From NCBI GenBank assembly GCA_017441205.1, contig JAFRYG010000028.1, positions 1 to 42,044 of the forward strand: a stretch of DNA of 42,044 bases, written 5' to 3'. The notes below the pieces were generated by a model. That model did not search any database. It had not been told where the DNA came from and saw only the letters and a program-made list of their open reading frames with translations. Each line of letters starts with the position of its first letter. The stretch's first letter is position 1. A program made the position numbers and the translations under genes. Below are positions 8,677 through 17,460 of the stretch, in pieces. This DNA comes from Pseudomonadota bacterium. GTDB taxonomy: Bacteria > Myxococcota_A > Bradymonadia > UBA4248.

Positions 8677-9756
8677 ATGGCCAGAGTGGTTAAGATCATT
8701 TTTGTGCTGCTTTTGGCGGCAGGAATTGGATTCGGGTGGCTGTACCATGAGTATAGTGTTTTTGTCGATTCGCCGATCGATCTTGGCGATCGGGAGCGCA
8801 TCGTTCAGATTCCATCGGGAAGCAGCGCGGGTGCCATCGCGCATCTGCTGAAAAAAAACGGCATTGTTCAGAATGAGTGGATGATGCGTTACGTTTTTAT
8901 TCGCAGCGGTCTTTCGGGGCGCCTTCAGCCGGGAGCAGTCGTTTTGACGCCGGGAATGACGCCGCAGGATTTGCCGGATGTGATTGCCAGAGTGGGTAAG
9001 TATGCGCGCAAAACGGTCCAGATCCTTGCGGGGATGAACGTTTTTGATATCGGGGATCGATTGCAGACGCAGCGGATAGCCGACAGCAAAACGTTTGTGT
9101 CGATGGCGCTCGATCCGGTGCGCGCTGCGCAGGCGGGCATTCCGGCAGGAAGTTTTGAGGGGTATCTGGCATCTGGGGCATATACGTTTGAAGCCGGTGA
9201 CACGCCGGACAAAGTGCTGGAAAAGATGCACGAACGGTGGCTGGAACAGTGGCATGCGGCAGTCAAGGCGCATCGCGGGGCATACGAGGCAGCGCTTGGT
9301 CGTCAGATGACGGATCATTCCCTGATTACGCTGGCCAGTATCGTCGAAAAAGAGGCAGTTGTGGACGCGGAACGACCGGTGATTGCGCGGATTTTTATGA
9401 ACCGTATGCGAAAAAAAATGAAGCTCCAGTCGGATCCGACGTGCATTTATCCGCCAAAGTCAAAAGGCGAAAAACCGAGTCCGGAGCGGTGCCGCGATGA
9501 AAATAATCCCTATTCGACGTATGTCATTGCGCAGCTTCCGCCGGGCCCCATTTCGACGCCGTCACAGGCGAGTATGGTGGCTGTATTGTCACCCTACAAC
9601 GGACCGGATGCCGGGGCACTGCTGTATTTTGTAGCGCGGCAGGATGGATCATGGCGGCATTATTTTTCCAAAACGTATGCTGAACATCAGGTTGCAGTTG
9701 ATTATTTTTTAAAAGGCAAGAAAAATAAGGCGCCCAAAGGAACTGTTCAACCTTGA
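8677..9756 (+). CDS. mltG: Endolytic murein transglycosylase MltG (YceG-like)
   Basis: Protein of 359 residues with a single N-terminal membrane helix (about 5-23), consistent with an inner-membrane anchor and periplasmic catalytic part. A LysM-like region precedes the YceG domain. The conserved LASIVEKEA puts the likely catalytic glutamate at Glu224. Other family motifs follow: NRM.K.MKLQSDPT, NPYSTY and LPPGPISTPS. In other bacteria MltG cuts nascent glycan strands and acts as a chain-length terminase. Length is close to the family norm (about 340). The next gene starts about 90 bases on; the upstream gap is filled by hairpin repeats. Confidence 0.95.
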   Translation: MARVVKIIFVLLLAAGIGFGWLYHEYSVFVDSPIDLGDRERIVQIPSGSSAGAIAHLLKKNGIVQNEWMMRYVFIRSGLSGRLQPGAVVLTPGMTPQDLPDVIARVGKYARKTVQILAGMNVFDIGDRLQTQRIADSKTFVSMALDPVRAAQAGIPAGSFEGYLASGAYTFEAGDTPDKVLEKMHERWLEQWHAAVKAHRGAYEAALGRQMTDHSLITLASIVEKEAVVDAERPVIARIFMNRMRKKMKLQSDPTCIYPPKSKGEKPSPERCRDENNPYSTYVIAQLPPGPISTPSQASMVAVLSPYNGPDAGALLYFVARQDGSWRHYFSKTYAEHQVAVDYFLKGKKNKAPKGTVQP

Positions 9757-9847
9757 TTGACAGGAGATATTGACCGAAAGCTTTTCATCAAGTACGAATA
9801 GGATGTTCGGGTCGGCAGGTTGCCGATGAGCAATGGGGAGAATCGTC

Positions 9848-10765
9848 ATGTTACGAAAAGTATGTGGAATTGGAGTAGCTGTCATCGGCTTGTTGCCTGT
9901 TTCCGGCTGCGTGATCGATGGTTCCGAGAGCGGTGCGAATGCGACAGTCGAGAACCAGATCGAGCAGTATATTGATCTCGATAATTCGAAAGAACATCCT
10001 CTGGGGCTTATTTTTGGTATGCCCGAGGTGGATGACCGTCTCGACTATAATTCCGGGGACCGCGAGGACTGGCGCTATATTGTCGTGACGGAACCCGGAA
10101 TGATGACGATTTCGCTGAATCTGGATACCCCGAAGGATATCAAGGGGAGCGCGACGATCGTCGATTCCGAGGGCCGTATGGTTCGTACCCAGCCGTTCAT
10201 TGCGGGACAGGGATTTTATGAGTTCAGGGATATTCCGGTGACGCGCGGCATCTTCTACTTCCAGACGCTGGCATCGGAAGGAAAGTCCATTTATACGATA
10301 GCCGCATCCTATCGTGCGACACCGACGGTGGCCGCTTATGCTCCGCCGCCCCCGCCGCCTCAGCCCGTCTATGAGGAGGAAGAGTATGAGCCGGATCCTC
10401 CTCCGAAAGTGAACGAACCCCGAAGGAATCCCAGACCGTCGAAACCTTCAAAGACATCGGGCAGCAGCGGCGGCAGCCACGAGCCCAAAAAGCCGCCTAA
10501 GGAAGAGGCATCCAGCGGCGGAACGCGTCTGGTCGGAAATATTACCGTCATGACGCCAAAAGCAGACGGCAGCTATGAAGTAACTATCCGCAACGTGGGC
10601 AAGGACAAGGGCGTCGAGTCGGGAGCAATTGGTACGATCGAGGGAACATCGATAAAGATCGAGACGACGCAGTGTTTTGCGACATCGTGTCGTGCCCTGA
10701 TTCCCGAAAGCGCGAATCCGAAGTCACTCAAAAAAGGCGCGAATGTCATCTTTAAGGTGAACTGA
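9848..10765 (+). CDS. Proline-rich lipoprotein of unknown function
   Basis: Predicted lipoprotein of 305 residues; start at MLRKVCGIG is preceded by GGGGAGA. The lipobox VSGC places the lipidated cysteine at position 21. Residues about 30-160 form a beta-rich region similar in appearance to pre-peptidase C-terminal (PPC-like) folds, with EDWRYIVVTEPG. A low-complexity linker follows: a run of prolines, then acidic and basic Pro/Ser/Gly stretches (about 165-225). The C-terminal 75 residues form a second compact domain containing two cysteines (CFATSC). No enzymatic motif is seen. It sits between mltG and lgt on the same strand, suggesting an envelope role. Function unknown. Confidence 0.8.
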   Translation: MLRKVCGIGVAVIGLLPVSGCVIDGSESGANATVENQIEQYIDLDNSKEHPLGLIFGMPEVDDRLDYNSGDREDWRYIVVTEPGMMTISLNLDTPKDIKGSATIVDSEGRMVRTQPFIAGQGFYEFRDIPVTRGIFYFQTLASEGKSIYTIAASYRATPTVAAYAPPPPPPQPVYEEEEYEPDPPPKVNEPRRNPRPSKPSKTSGSSGGSHEPKKPPKEEASSGGTRLVGNITVMTPKADGSYEVTIRNVGKDKGVESGAIGTIEGTSIKIETTQCFATSCRALIPESANPKSLKKGANVIFKVN

Positions 10766-10839
10766 GCTTTTGAATTGTGAGATGTCGGTTGTGAATTGTG
10801 TGCGAGTTTGCGGGGGGGCGCGTACGATGAAGGGGGACT

Positions 10840-11985
10840 ATGTATCCTGATTTACTCGGTGTTTTTGGTGTCACCCTCTATGGCGCAGGATTTGAGCGCC
10901 TTTTGTGGGGGCTGTTGGCCCTGCTGATGGTTTGGGGAATCATCAGCAGTATTTTGATATTTCGCAAAGGCCGGCGCTATGAAGGCGGCATTCAGGGAAT
11001 CATCGTCCTCGTCATTCTGATTTGGGCCGCAAGCCGTTTTGTGTCGACGTTTTCGCCGGATTATGCCCTGGTATTCAATGAGCCGCTTGTGCTGCATACC
11101 TATGCTTTTTGTGTGCTGATTGGCGTCGTTTGCGGCACTCTGACGGCGATGAAGATGGCCGCGATTCGCGGACGGGAACCCAGGGAAATGCTGCGTTTGT
11201 GCGTTTTCCTCGTGTTGTTCGGCTTTTTGGGGGCTCGTGCTGCGCACGTCATCGTCGATAATTCGACGTACTGGAACGCCTGTTTTCATCCCGAAGCGAT
11301 TGGTGCTGATTCAGCGGATTGCCTGCGGATACTTAACTTTGCCGAAGGCGGTCTGACATTTTATGGCGGGGTCATTGCCGGACTCATCATCATTGCCTTA
11401 TTTTTGTTCCGCCGCTATCGGCGGGGTGTGCCGGTCGAAGCACTTTCGGTCATGGATGTTCTCGGCGGAGCTCTGGCTGTATCGCACGCATTTGGGCGTC
11501 TTGGATGCCTTGCGGCCGGATGCTGCTGGGGAGCGGTTACGACGGGAACCATTGGCGTCCGCTACGGCAGAGATTCGTTTGCATTCGCAGAGCTGGTCAA
11601 AGATCCGCAGTTTCACGATACGATGATGAAAACCGGCGAAACGCCGATCGTCCATGCGACGCAGCTCTATGAATCGCTGGGGGAATTTGCGATCTACGGC
11701 GTGTTGTGGATCATGCTGATCAAAAAGGTAAAGCATGGACGTATGGCCGGTACCTGGCTGATCGGGTATGGGGTGCTGCGGTTTATCGTCGAAATGATGC
11801 GGGATGACAGTGAACGCGGCTATTATTTTGAGCATTCGATTCAGTCTTTGAATTCGTTTTTGGCCGTTCCTCCGGAACATGCCACCATACTGTCGACGTC
11901 CCAGGGAATCGCTTTGGGGATGATCGTCATGGGCATCGTGGTATTGGTGATTTCAGCGCGCGCGAAGCAAACGGATTGTGAGTGA
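10840..11985 (+). CDS. lgt: Prolipoprotein diacylglyceryl transferase
   Basis: Integral membrane enzyme that moves diacylglycerol from phosphatidylglycerol to the lipobox cysteine of prolipoproteins. The 381-residue protein has several hydrophobic helices and the Lgt motifs: GGLTFYGGVIAG, HAFGRLGCLAAGCCWG (containing the conserved Arg), HATQLYES and YGVLRFIVEMMRDD. It is about 90 residues longer than the E. coli enzyme, with extra hydrophobic segments before the usual first motif. A GGGGG ribosome binding site precedes the ATG. Its presence fits the many lipobox proteins encoded in this window. Confidence 0.95.
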   Translation: MYPDLLGVFGVTLYGAGFERLLWGLLALLMVWGIISSILIFRKGRRYEGGIQGIIVLVILIWAASRFVSTFSPDYALVFNEPLVLHTYAFCVLIGVVCGTLTAMKMAAIRGREPREMLRLCVFLVLFGFLGARAAHVIVDNSTYWNACFHPEAIGADSADCLRILNFAEGGLTFYGGVIAGLIIIALFLFRRYRRGVPVEALSVMDVLGGALAVSHAFGRLGCLAAGCCWGAVTTGTIGVRYGRDSFAFAELVKDPQFHDTMMKTGETPIVHATQLYESLGEFAIYGVLWIMLIKKVKHGRMAGTWLIGYGVLRFIVEMMRDDSERGYYFEHSIQSLNSFLAVPPEHATILSTSQGIALGMIVMGIVVLVISARAKQTDCE

Positions 11986-11995
11986 TTGGGGGTAG

Positions 11996-12060
11996 AGACG
12001 TGTCGCGACACGTCTGTATAGGCATGTTCATTGTTAGAGACGTGTCGCGATACGTCTCTA
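11996..12060. repeat. Two AGACGTG..CACGTCT hairpins
   Basis: Positions 11996-12015 are a perfect 20-bp palindrome, AGACGTGTCGCGACACGTCT. A second copy at 12035-12060 has arms beginning TAGAGACGT and ending ACGTCTCTA with one mispair near the centre. They follow the lgt stop and are part of a family seen at six other places. Confidence 0.85.
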
Positions 12061-12076
12061 CCCAATAAAAACAGGC

Positions 12077-12093
12077 ACGCCCCGGAGGGGCGT
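12077..12093. repeat. ACGCCCC-GGA-GGGGCGT hairpin
   Basis: A perfect 7-bp inverted repeat with a three-base loop. The same arms with loop GAT occur at 41913-41929 near the other end of the window. Confidence 0.8.
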
Positions 12094-12235
12094 AACCGCA
12101 AGCTTCTGCCAGTCGATTGTTTAATAAGCAAAATCATTATCAATAATACGAATTCTTGTTTGCGTGCGGCCAATATGCTATACGCACGGGGCTGCGCACC
12201 GGATTCAGATGGTGCGTAACTGTCCGGAGTAGGAG

Positions 12236-13189
12236 ATGGATTTCTTTTCACGAATGTTTACATCGATGTTCCGTTCCTCCGCGAACCGATACAAGGATCG
12301 TGCGGTGGCGCAGGTGCGTCGAAATACCGTGGGACGGGTTCAGGCCAAAGCGACCAGAGCAATGGCCGATCTCGACAAGAAAGCCTATAATGCTTCGGAT
12401 AATATGACTGGTCTGGATAAGAAAAAGAATCAGTCAGCAAATGAGCTTCAAAACCAGAAGAAAGCTGCAGCCGCCGGCGGCGGTCAGGCTCGCGGCGGTG
12501 GTCAGGGGGGACAGGTCCACGGCGGTGGCGGTCAGGCCCACGGCGGCGGTGGCGGTCAGGCCCACGGCGGCGGTGGCGGTCAGGCCCATGGCGGCGGTGG
12601 GGGAAATCAAAGAAATGCAGCAGGACAGGTTTCGGCAAGACAACAGGGATCGACAAAAATGGGCAAGGGAAAACGTAATAAACGTCAACAGGCACTCGCC
12701 ATTTCGTGTATGAACTGTGGTTCGGCTCTGCAGCCTGATTGGGATATGTGCCCATTCTGCGGCACTCCGGTGGGACAGGTCGGTGGTCCGGGCGCACCAC
12801 AGCCCATGATGCCCGGTGCTCCTCAGCCCGTCGATACGGGTGAAAAAACAGTTGCCCTGAATCTCGATCAGCTCAACGTGGGGCAGCAGAAAACCGTCGT
12901 CGGCTGGATCGTAGCTCAGAACGGCAATCACCGCGGTGAAGATTTCCGAATCTACGACGGCAAGAACATTCTTGGCACGGCAGCGGACTGCGATATCGTC
13001 ATCACGGATCCATTCCTGTCGGCAAGACACTGCACAATACGTCACGAAAATGGCAACTTCCAGGTCACTGACCTGGACTCGCGCAACGGTACTTTCGTCA
13101 ATCAAAAACGCTGCAGCAAGGCAGATCTCATCGACAACGATACGATTCGTCTGGGCAGAACCGAATTTAAATTTAAGTCGCTCTTCTGA
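12236..13189 (+). CDS. FHA-domain protein with zinc ribbon and Gly/His repeats
   Basis: Protein of 317 residues without a signal peptide, so probably cytoplasmic. The basic N-terminal 75 residues are followed by a low-complexity region (about 80-125) with GGGGGQAHG repeated three to four times. A zinc ribbon with CMNCG and CPFCG lies at about 160-180, then a Pro-rich linker. The C-terminal 100 residues form a forkhead-associated domain with the expected GTAADCDI, LSARHCTI and DSRNGTFVN motifs; FHA domains bind phosphothreonine. FHA plus zinc-ribbon proteins are typical of myxobacterial Ser/Thr kinase signalling, but no kinase is in this window. The CCGGAG ribosome binding site supports the start. 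Confidence 0.9.
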   Translation: MDFFSRMFTSMFRSSANRYKDRAVAQVRRNTVGRVQAKATRAMADLDKKAYNASDNMTGLDKKKNQSANELQNQKKAAAAGGGQARGGGQGGQVHGGGGQAHGGGGGQAHGGGGGQAHGGGGGNQRNAAGQVSARQQGSTKMGKGKRNKRQQALAISCMNCGSALQPDWDMCPFCGTPVGQVGGPGAPQPMMPGAPQPVDTGEKTVALNLDQLNVGQQKTVVGWIVAQNGNHRGEDFRIYDGKNILGTAADCDIVITDPFLSARHCTIRHENGNFQVTDLDSRNGTFVNQKRCSKADLIDNDTIRLGRTEFKFKSLF

Positions 13190-13195
13190 TTTTTC

Positions 13196-13215
13196 TTTCC
13201 CGCTTCGGTGGGAAA
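13196..13215 (+). terminator. Hairpin with TTCG loop after the FHA gene
   Basis: TTTCCCGC pairs with GTGGGAAA (one G-T pair) around a stable TTCG loop, 7 bases past the FHA gene stop. No T-tract follows, so it may protect the 3' end or terminate only weakly. Confidence 0.45.
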
Positions 13216-13331
13216 TGCGTTAATATCTTTATGACCTGTTTTAGGTCTTGCACTTTTGAACGGATGGGGGTATGAATACCCGCATTAGCGTATGGCGTGT
13301 AGCGCCAGTCATCAACGTTGGAGTGTTGAGA

Positions 13332-13820
13332 ATGTCAAAGATTAATGTGCTTCGTACTTTTGGGATCCTGTTCGTGTCGGCCGTTTGTTTTATGGCTTGT
13401 TCACCTGAAGAATATGGTCCGTGTTCTATCCCCAATACCAAAGCTCATACTGTGGCATGCTCCCCCGTCGGTGCTGCCGCAGCTGAGGATACCTTCGCCA
13501 CAGCAACCTGCGCCGTCGATTATGTGTTCGATTGTGACAGCCTGATTTGCGGCATTTATCAGAGTTCCGATCCCTTCTGCACCCATCGCTGCCTCCCCAG
13601 CGCGAGTGAATGCACTTCTACAGTCGGTTGCACGAAAAAAGAACTCGATGATTCTGGTGTCGCTTACAAGGAATCCTGTCCGGAAGGCGCTGCTTGCGTC
13701 GAATGGATCAAAGGTACCGCCGCTTATTATTGCCTGCCGAGCTCAAAAGGTTCCGCAGGTTCGTATTCCGGTGGAAAATCCAGTGGCAAGTCCGACTCAA
13801 AGGGCAGCAAGGAAGAATAA
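13332..13820 (+). CDS. Small cysteine-rich lipoprotein
   Basis: Predicted lipoprotein of 162 residues. The start at MSKINVLR is preceded by TTGGAG and gives a compact signal peptide with FMAC, placing the lipidated cysteine at position 23; the longer frame from 13272 would put 20 extra residues before it. The mature protein has about 12 cysteines, including CDSLICGIY and CTHRCLPSASEC, then a Ser/Gly/Lys-rich tail. No known domain is recognised. It is followed by a strong bidirectional terminator. Function unknown; composition fits the other disulfide-rich surface lipoproteins here. Confidence 0.8.
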   Translation: MSKINVLRTFGILFVSAVCFMACSPEEYGPCSIPNTKAHTVACSPVGAAAAEDTFATATCAVDYVFDCDSLICGIYQSSDPFCTHRCLPSASECTSTVGCTKKELDDSGVAYKESCPEGAACVEWIKGTAAYYCLPSSKGSAGSYSGGKSSGKSDSKGSKEE

Positions 13821-13834
13821 TTCCTGAGGATAAA

Positions 13835-13872
13835 GCTAAAAAAAAGAGCCATACCGGCTCTTTTTTTTTAGC
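13835..13872. terminator. Bidirectional terminator
   Basis: GAGCC (13846-13850) pairs with GGCTC (13856-13860); the stem is extended by eight A on the left, nine T on the right, and outer GCT/AGC pairing. The symmetrical A and T runs allow termination from both directions, fitting its place between a plus-strand gene and the minus-strand PEGA gene. Confidence 0.9.
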
Positions 13873-13931
13873 CTTGTTATGCAAATGCGGATTTTTTATT
13901 CGCGAATATGTGAAATTCTGGGCTTGGAGTA

Positions 13932-13952
13932 AAGACGTGCAGCAACACGTCT
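13932..13952. repeat. AGACGTG..CACGTCT hairpin
   Basis: AGACGTG (13932-13938) and CACGTCT (13946-13952) form a perfect 7-bp stem with loop CAGCAAC-like sequence. It lies just beyond the stop of the minus-strand PEGA gene. Confidence 0.75.
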
Positions 13953-13957
13953 CTAAC

Positions 13958-14587
13958 CTATTTATCCTTGGTGAAATTCAGACTCATGTTGGCCCCTTTG
14001 CCAACGTAGATTTCGCGCGATTTTGAGAATTTCCTCGTGTCGAAAAAGTACACGCGCACCGTGTGGGAACCCGTATTGATTTCGTGTTTCTGGAGCGGTG
14101 TCTTGGAAGAGACGAGCTTTCCGTCGATATAGATTTGGGCTTCGGATTCTGCTGTAATGCTCAAAAATCCCGTCGAGGCATCGTCCTTTTTCTTGTCATC
14201 CTTTTTTTCTTCTTTCTTGGGTTCAGAGCTGCCGGTGGCAGCAGTGGATCCCAGATCGACGTACAGCATCATGGTTTCGCCGGGATTGACACTCAGACGG
14301 TATTTCTTTTCTGCACCGGCAGAATTCGACACGACGACATCGTGAAGCTCGTTCGAGGTGACCTCAATACCGTAGTCGGCCAGATATGCCGGATACTCAG
14401 CTCCATCGACGCGGATGTGGTGCGAACTGAAGTTGACGTGGATGAGGATGCGCCCCATGGCCCGGTTGGGTTTAATTTTAACGGGCCGCAGATCGCGCGA
14501 TGAAACTTCCGTCGGTTCCGCAAAAGCGGACGGACAAATCATGCATGCGATGAATATTAACGATGTGATGCGAAGGATATGCGACAT
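13958..14587 (-). CDS. Secreted PEGA-domain protein
   Basis: Protein of 209 residues. The start at MSHILRITS gives a normal signal peptide cleaved near SAFA-EP; a frame from 14641 would add 18 residues before it, and neither start has a strong ribosome binding site. After a domain with beta-type sequence (about 30-115) there is a Lys/Asp-rich linker (EEKKDDKKKDD). The C-terminal 70 residues resemble a PEGA domain (GFLSITAESEAQIYIDGK...TPLQKHEINTGSHTVRV), a small beta module common in surface proteins and in kinase extracellular parts of Myxococcota. No catalytic motif. Role unknown. Its 5' end is about 100 bases from pyrG's stop. Confidence 0.82.
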   Translation of the reverse strand: MSHILRITSLIFIACMICPSAFAEPTEVSSRDLRPVKIKPNRAMGRILIHVNFSSHHIRVDGAEYPAYLADYGIEVTSNELHDVVVSNSAGAEKKYRLSVNPGETMMLYVDLGSTAATGSSEPKKEEKKDDKKKDDASTGFLSITAESEAQIYIDGKLVSSKTPLQKHEINTGSHTVRVYFFDTRKFSKSREIYVGKGANMSLNFTKDK

Positions 14588-14689
14588 GGTAATTTCGTTA
14601 ATTTTCGTAAATGGGATCGGATAAGAACGGCGGTTTGTCATGAATCCGGGAATGGCGTCGGGCGCCTTCCCGGACAGACATGCAGCATA

Positions 14690-16333
14690 TTATGTGCCAG
14701 AACCGATGCGCATGCCGTTCTTTGTCTGCTGCAGTATAGCCGCCTGAATAAAGCTTGCAAATAATGGGTGGGCCGCCGTGGGTTTGGACTGGTATTCGGG
14801 ATGGAACTGCGTGGCGATATACCAGGGATGTCCGGGCAGCTCAAAGAGTTCAACGAGCGTATCGTCGGGAGATGTTCCCGAAAAGAGGATTCCGGCCTTT
14901 TCGAGTTCCGGACGCAGGGCGGCATTGACTTCGTAACGATGGCGATGCCGCTCGCTGATCTCGCGTTTTCCATAGATTTCGCGGGCATGGGAACCATCCG
15001 CCAGACAGCATGGATACGCACCCAGACGCATGGTGCCGCCTTTTTCGGTGACGATTTCCTGCGACGCCATCAGATGAATGACCGGGTGCGGCGTATCGGG
15101 ATAGAATTCGGAGGAATTGGCATCCGACCAGCCGCATACGTGGCGGGCATATTCGACGAGTGCCATCTGCATGCCCAGGCAAATCCCGAAGAAGGGAACG
15201 TTGTGCGTGCGGGCATACTCAATGGCGCGGATTTTCCCTTCGGTACCGCGGACGCCAAAACCGCCCGGAACCAGAATGCCATCCGCATTCCCAAGCACAT
15301 CCTCTATTTCTCCTTCATTCATCGATTCGAGTTCCTCGCTGTCGATATAATCGAGACAGACTTTGCAGTCGTTCGCATATCCGCCGTGATTCAGCGCTTC
15401 GATGAGGCTCTTGTAGGATTCGTGGAGCTTGACGTATTTGCCGACCAGCGCAATGCGGACTTCTTTTGACGGGTTGCGAATCGTGTCGCAGATGTGTTCC
15501 CAGGGCTCGAGATCCGGATCCTTTGACCAGATATTGAGCAGTTCGCAGATTTTTCCGTCCAGGTTCTGGCTGTGGAAATAGGTCGGCATCATGTAGATGC
15601 TTTCGACGTCGCGCGCGCCGAAGATGCAGTCCTCGGGAACATTGCAGAAAAGCGCCAGTTTGCGGCGGATATCGAGCGGCAAATCGCGTTCGCCGCGGCA
15701 CAGCAGAATGTCGGGCTGGATGCCGATTTGGCGCAGTGCGGCGACGCTGTGCTGCGAGGGCTTGGTTTTGAGTTCGTCGGCGGTTTTGATGTAGGGAACG
15801 AGCGTGACGTGGATGTTGAGCACGTCGCCGCGATTCTGTTTTCCGCGGAACTGGCGGATGGCTTCGAGAAACGGCAGGGATTCGATATCGCCGACGGTTC
15901 CGCCGGTTTCGATGATGGCAACGTCGCAGTCCTGCGATCCTTCCGTAAAGACGAGCTGAATTTCGTCGGTGATGTGCGGAATGACCTGAACGGTACCGCC
16001 GAGATAATCGCCATGCCGCTCCTTCGTGATGACGCGGTAATAGATCCGGCCGGCCGTGCAGTTGTTCGCCTGACGCGTGCGCGTATGCGTAAACCGTTCA
16101 TAATGGCCCAGATCCATATCGGTTTCTGCGCCATCTTCGGTGACATAGACCTCGCCGTGCTGGAGCGGGTTCATGGTGCCTGGATCGACGTTGATGTAGG
16201 GGTCGAGTTTGAGAAAATTGACCCGAAGTCCGCGCGATTCCAGCAGTGCACCGATTGCTGCGGCTGAAATGCCTTTTCCCAGTGAGCTGATGACGCCACC
16301 CGTGACGAAAATGTACTTTGTCGAACGTGCCAT
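14690..16333 (-). CDS. pyrG: CTP synthase
   Basis: Makes CTP from UTP, ATP and glutamine. The 547-residue protein has the N-terminal synthetase domain ([23 protein letters not shown] with its P-loop; [23 protein letters not shown]) and a C-terminal class-I glutamine amidotransferase domain. The nucleophile is Cys385 in FGICLGMQ; the His-Glu pair is in FHPEYQS near the end. Start at MARSTKY is preceded by AAGGAAT on the minus strand; the upstream in-frame Met at 16402 would place 23 extra residues over a hairpin repeat. Length matches the family (about 545). It is probably transcribed together with the PEGA gene. Confidence 0.98.
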   Translation of the reverse strand: MARSTKYIFVTGGVISSLGKGISAAAIGALLESRGLRVNFLKLDPYINVDPGTMNPLQHGEVYVTEDGAETDMDLGHYERFTHTRTRQANNCTAGRIYYRVITKERHGDYLGGTVQVIPHITDEIQLVFTEGSQDCDVAIIETGGTVGDIESLPFLEAIRQFRGKQNRGDVLNIHVTLVPYIKTADELKTKPSQHSVAALRQIGIQPDILLCRGERDLPLDIRRKLALFCNVPEDCIFGARDVESIYMMPTYFHSQNLDGKICELLNIWSKDPDLEPWEHICDTIRNPSKEVRIALVGKYVKLHESYKSLIEALNHGGYANDCKVCLDYIDSEELESMNEGEIEDVLGNADGILVPGGFGVRGTEGKIRAIEYARTHNVPFFGICLGMQMALVEYARHVCGWSDANSSEFYPDTPHPVIHLMASQEIVTEKGGTMRLGAYPCCLADGSHAREIYGKREISERHRHRYEVNAALRPELEKAGILFSGTSPDDTLVELFELPGHPWYIATQFHPEYQSKPTAAHPLFASFIQAAILQQTKNGMRIGSGT

Positions 16334-16363
16334 GAATAATTCCTTTGACTGGTATGTTGTTTC

Positions 16364-16448
16364 GGGGGCATGGCCCCCGCGCATCTTTTGGCCGATGGCC
16401 AATGCGATGCTCCCCTGTGCGGCTATTGGCCGCTGCCAATACGCCGCA
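16364..16448. repeat. Cluster of three hairpins upstream of pyrG
   Basis: GGGGGC-ATG-GCCCCC (16364-16378); GCATC..TTGGCC-GAT-GGCCAA..GATGC (16381-16410); and GTGCGGC..ATTGGC-CGCT-GCCAAT..GCCGCAC (16417-16448). The last two belong to the TATT..AATA family. They lie in the divergent gap between pyrG and the exported-protein gene. Confidence 0.75.
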
Positions 16449-16615
16449 CGATGGGCTGACCCGGACGATGCTGCTGCGAATTCAGAAGTTCGCCCACAAT
16501 GGGCTTTTTATGATATACTCGAAACACTTTCAACGTCTAAAGCCGATGAATGCGTTGTGAGTGGAACGAAAGTTCTTTCGGATAGGTGTTTGTTGTCACC
16601 GACAGAGGATGGCGA

Positions 16616-17326
16616 ATGATTAAACGGATGATTTTTTTGGCCGGTGTATGCATGTCCGGATGGTTTGGGGTACCGCTGGTACAGGCCCAGGAAGGTGAAA
16701 ATATCTGGGTGCCTGCTGCAAATGTAATTCCGTCAGAAGGGCGCGATGCTGTCGCTGCAGAACCCGGAGATGCACTCATGGGAATGGTGAATCTGCAGCG
16801 GGATCTGTACCGGGTGGTCATGACTTTCGACGAACAGGCGCGCCGCGTGGAAGGTATGCTGATCTGGTACGAACAGGCCAGAATTCAGAATCACGAAAAA
16901 CGCATGTCCGGATTGGTTCCGCAGCCGGATCCTGATGCAGTACAAATCGATCCGGAAACCGGCGAGCCGGTATTCGACGATGGCCTGATTCACTTTAAGA
17001 CGCCGCTTCTGTGCTCGGAACTCGATGAATCGCTTCGGCGATACATCAATAAAAATGTCGATCAGATGGAAAAATATGCCAAAACACTGGCCGCCGAAGC
17101 GCAGAAACTCACGGATGAAGAAAAGGCCGGGACGGCAGAGAGGCTTCGCGTCGCACTGGCGGCAATTCCGGAGCTGCGGCGTGCCGAGGAAATCCTCTAC
17201 ATCTGTCTTTATAAGTACAAAAACGATGCCGGCGTTCCGACGACCTATTCCGTCGAAAAGACGCTGCGTTCGTGGTATATGGCCCAGGAAAAGCTCGTCG
17301 ATGCCTGGATCGGCAATGTGGATTAA
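16616..17326 (+). CDS. Exported protein of unknown function
   Basis: Protein of 236 residues. The start at MIKRMIFLAG follows GACAGAGG; an in-frame ATG at 16586 would add ten residues before the signal peptide. The signal peptide appears to end near VQA-QEGEN, with no lipobox, so the mature protein is probably periplasmic. The rest is mostly helical and rich in Glu, Arg and Lys with a Pro/Asp-rich loop (PQPDPDAVQIDPETGEP) and two cysteines far apart. A coiled-coil-like helix spans about 140-185. I do not recognise the family. It is followed by the MscS gene after about 135 bases with two hairpins. Confidence 0.7.
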   Translation: MIKRMIFLAGVCMSGWFGVPLVQAQEGENIWVPAANVIPSEGRDAVAAEPGDALMGMVNLQRDLYRVVMTFDEQARRVEGMLIWYEQARIQNHEKRMSGLVPQPDPDAVQIDPETGEPVFDDGLIHFKTPLLCSELDESLRRYINKNVDQMEKYAKTLAAEAQKLTDEEKAGTAERLRVALAAIPELRRAEEILYICLYKYKNDAGVPTTYSVEKTLRSWYMAQEKLVDAWIGNVD

Positions 17327-17369
17327 TCGTGAGATGGTGCGTTCGGCGTATGAAATAGCCGACGCCGCA

Positions 17370-17402
17370 GGCCGTATGGCCGTCAGGCCATAGGCCGCGC
17401 CA
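17370..17402. repeat. TATG..CATA variant hairpin
   Basis: GGCCGTATGGCC and GGCCATAGGCC flank a short GTCA loop. This is a variant of the TATT..AATA family in which the boundary is TATG/CATA, with a matching change on both sides. Confidence 0.65.
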
Positions 17403-17417
17403 ATGAAATAAAAGTAC

Positions 17418-17438
17418 AGACGTGCAAATCGCAAGTCT
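17418..17438. repeat. Diverged AGACGTG-family hairpin
   Basis: AGAC-G-TGC pairs with GCA-A-GTCT across an AAATC loop, with one internal mispair. It is a diverged copy of the AGACGTG..CACGTCT family just before the MscS gene. Confidence 0.5.
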
Positions 17439-17460
17439 TTAACCGTTATTTATTAACAAA

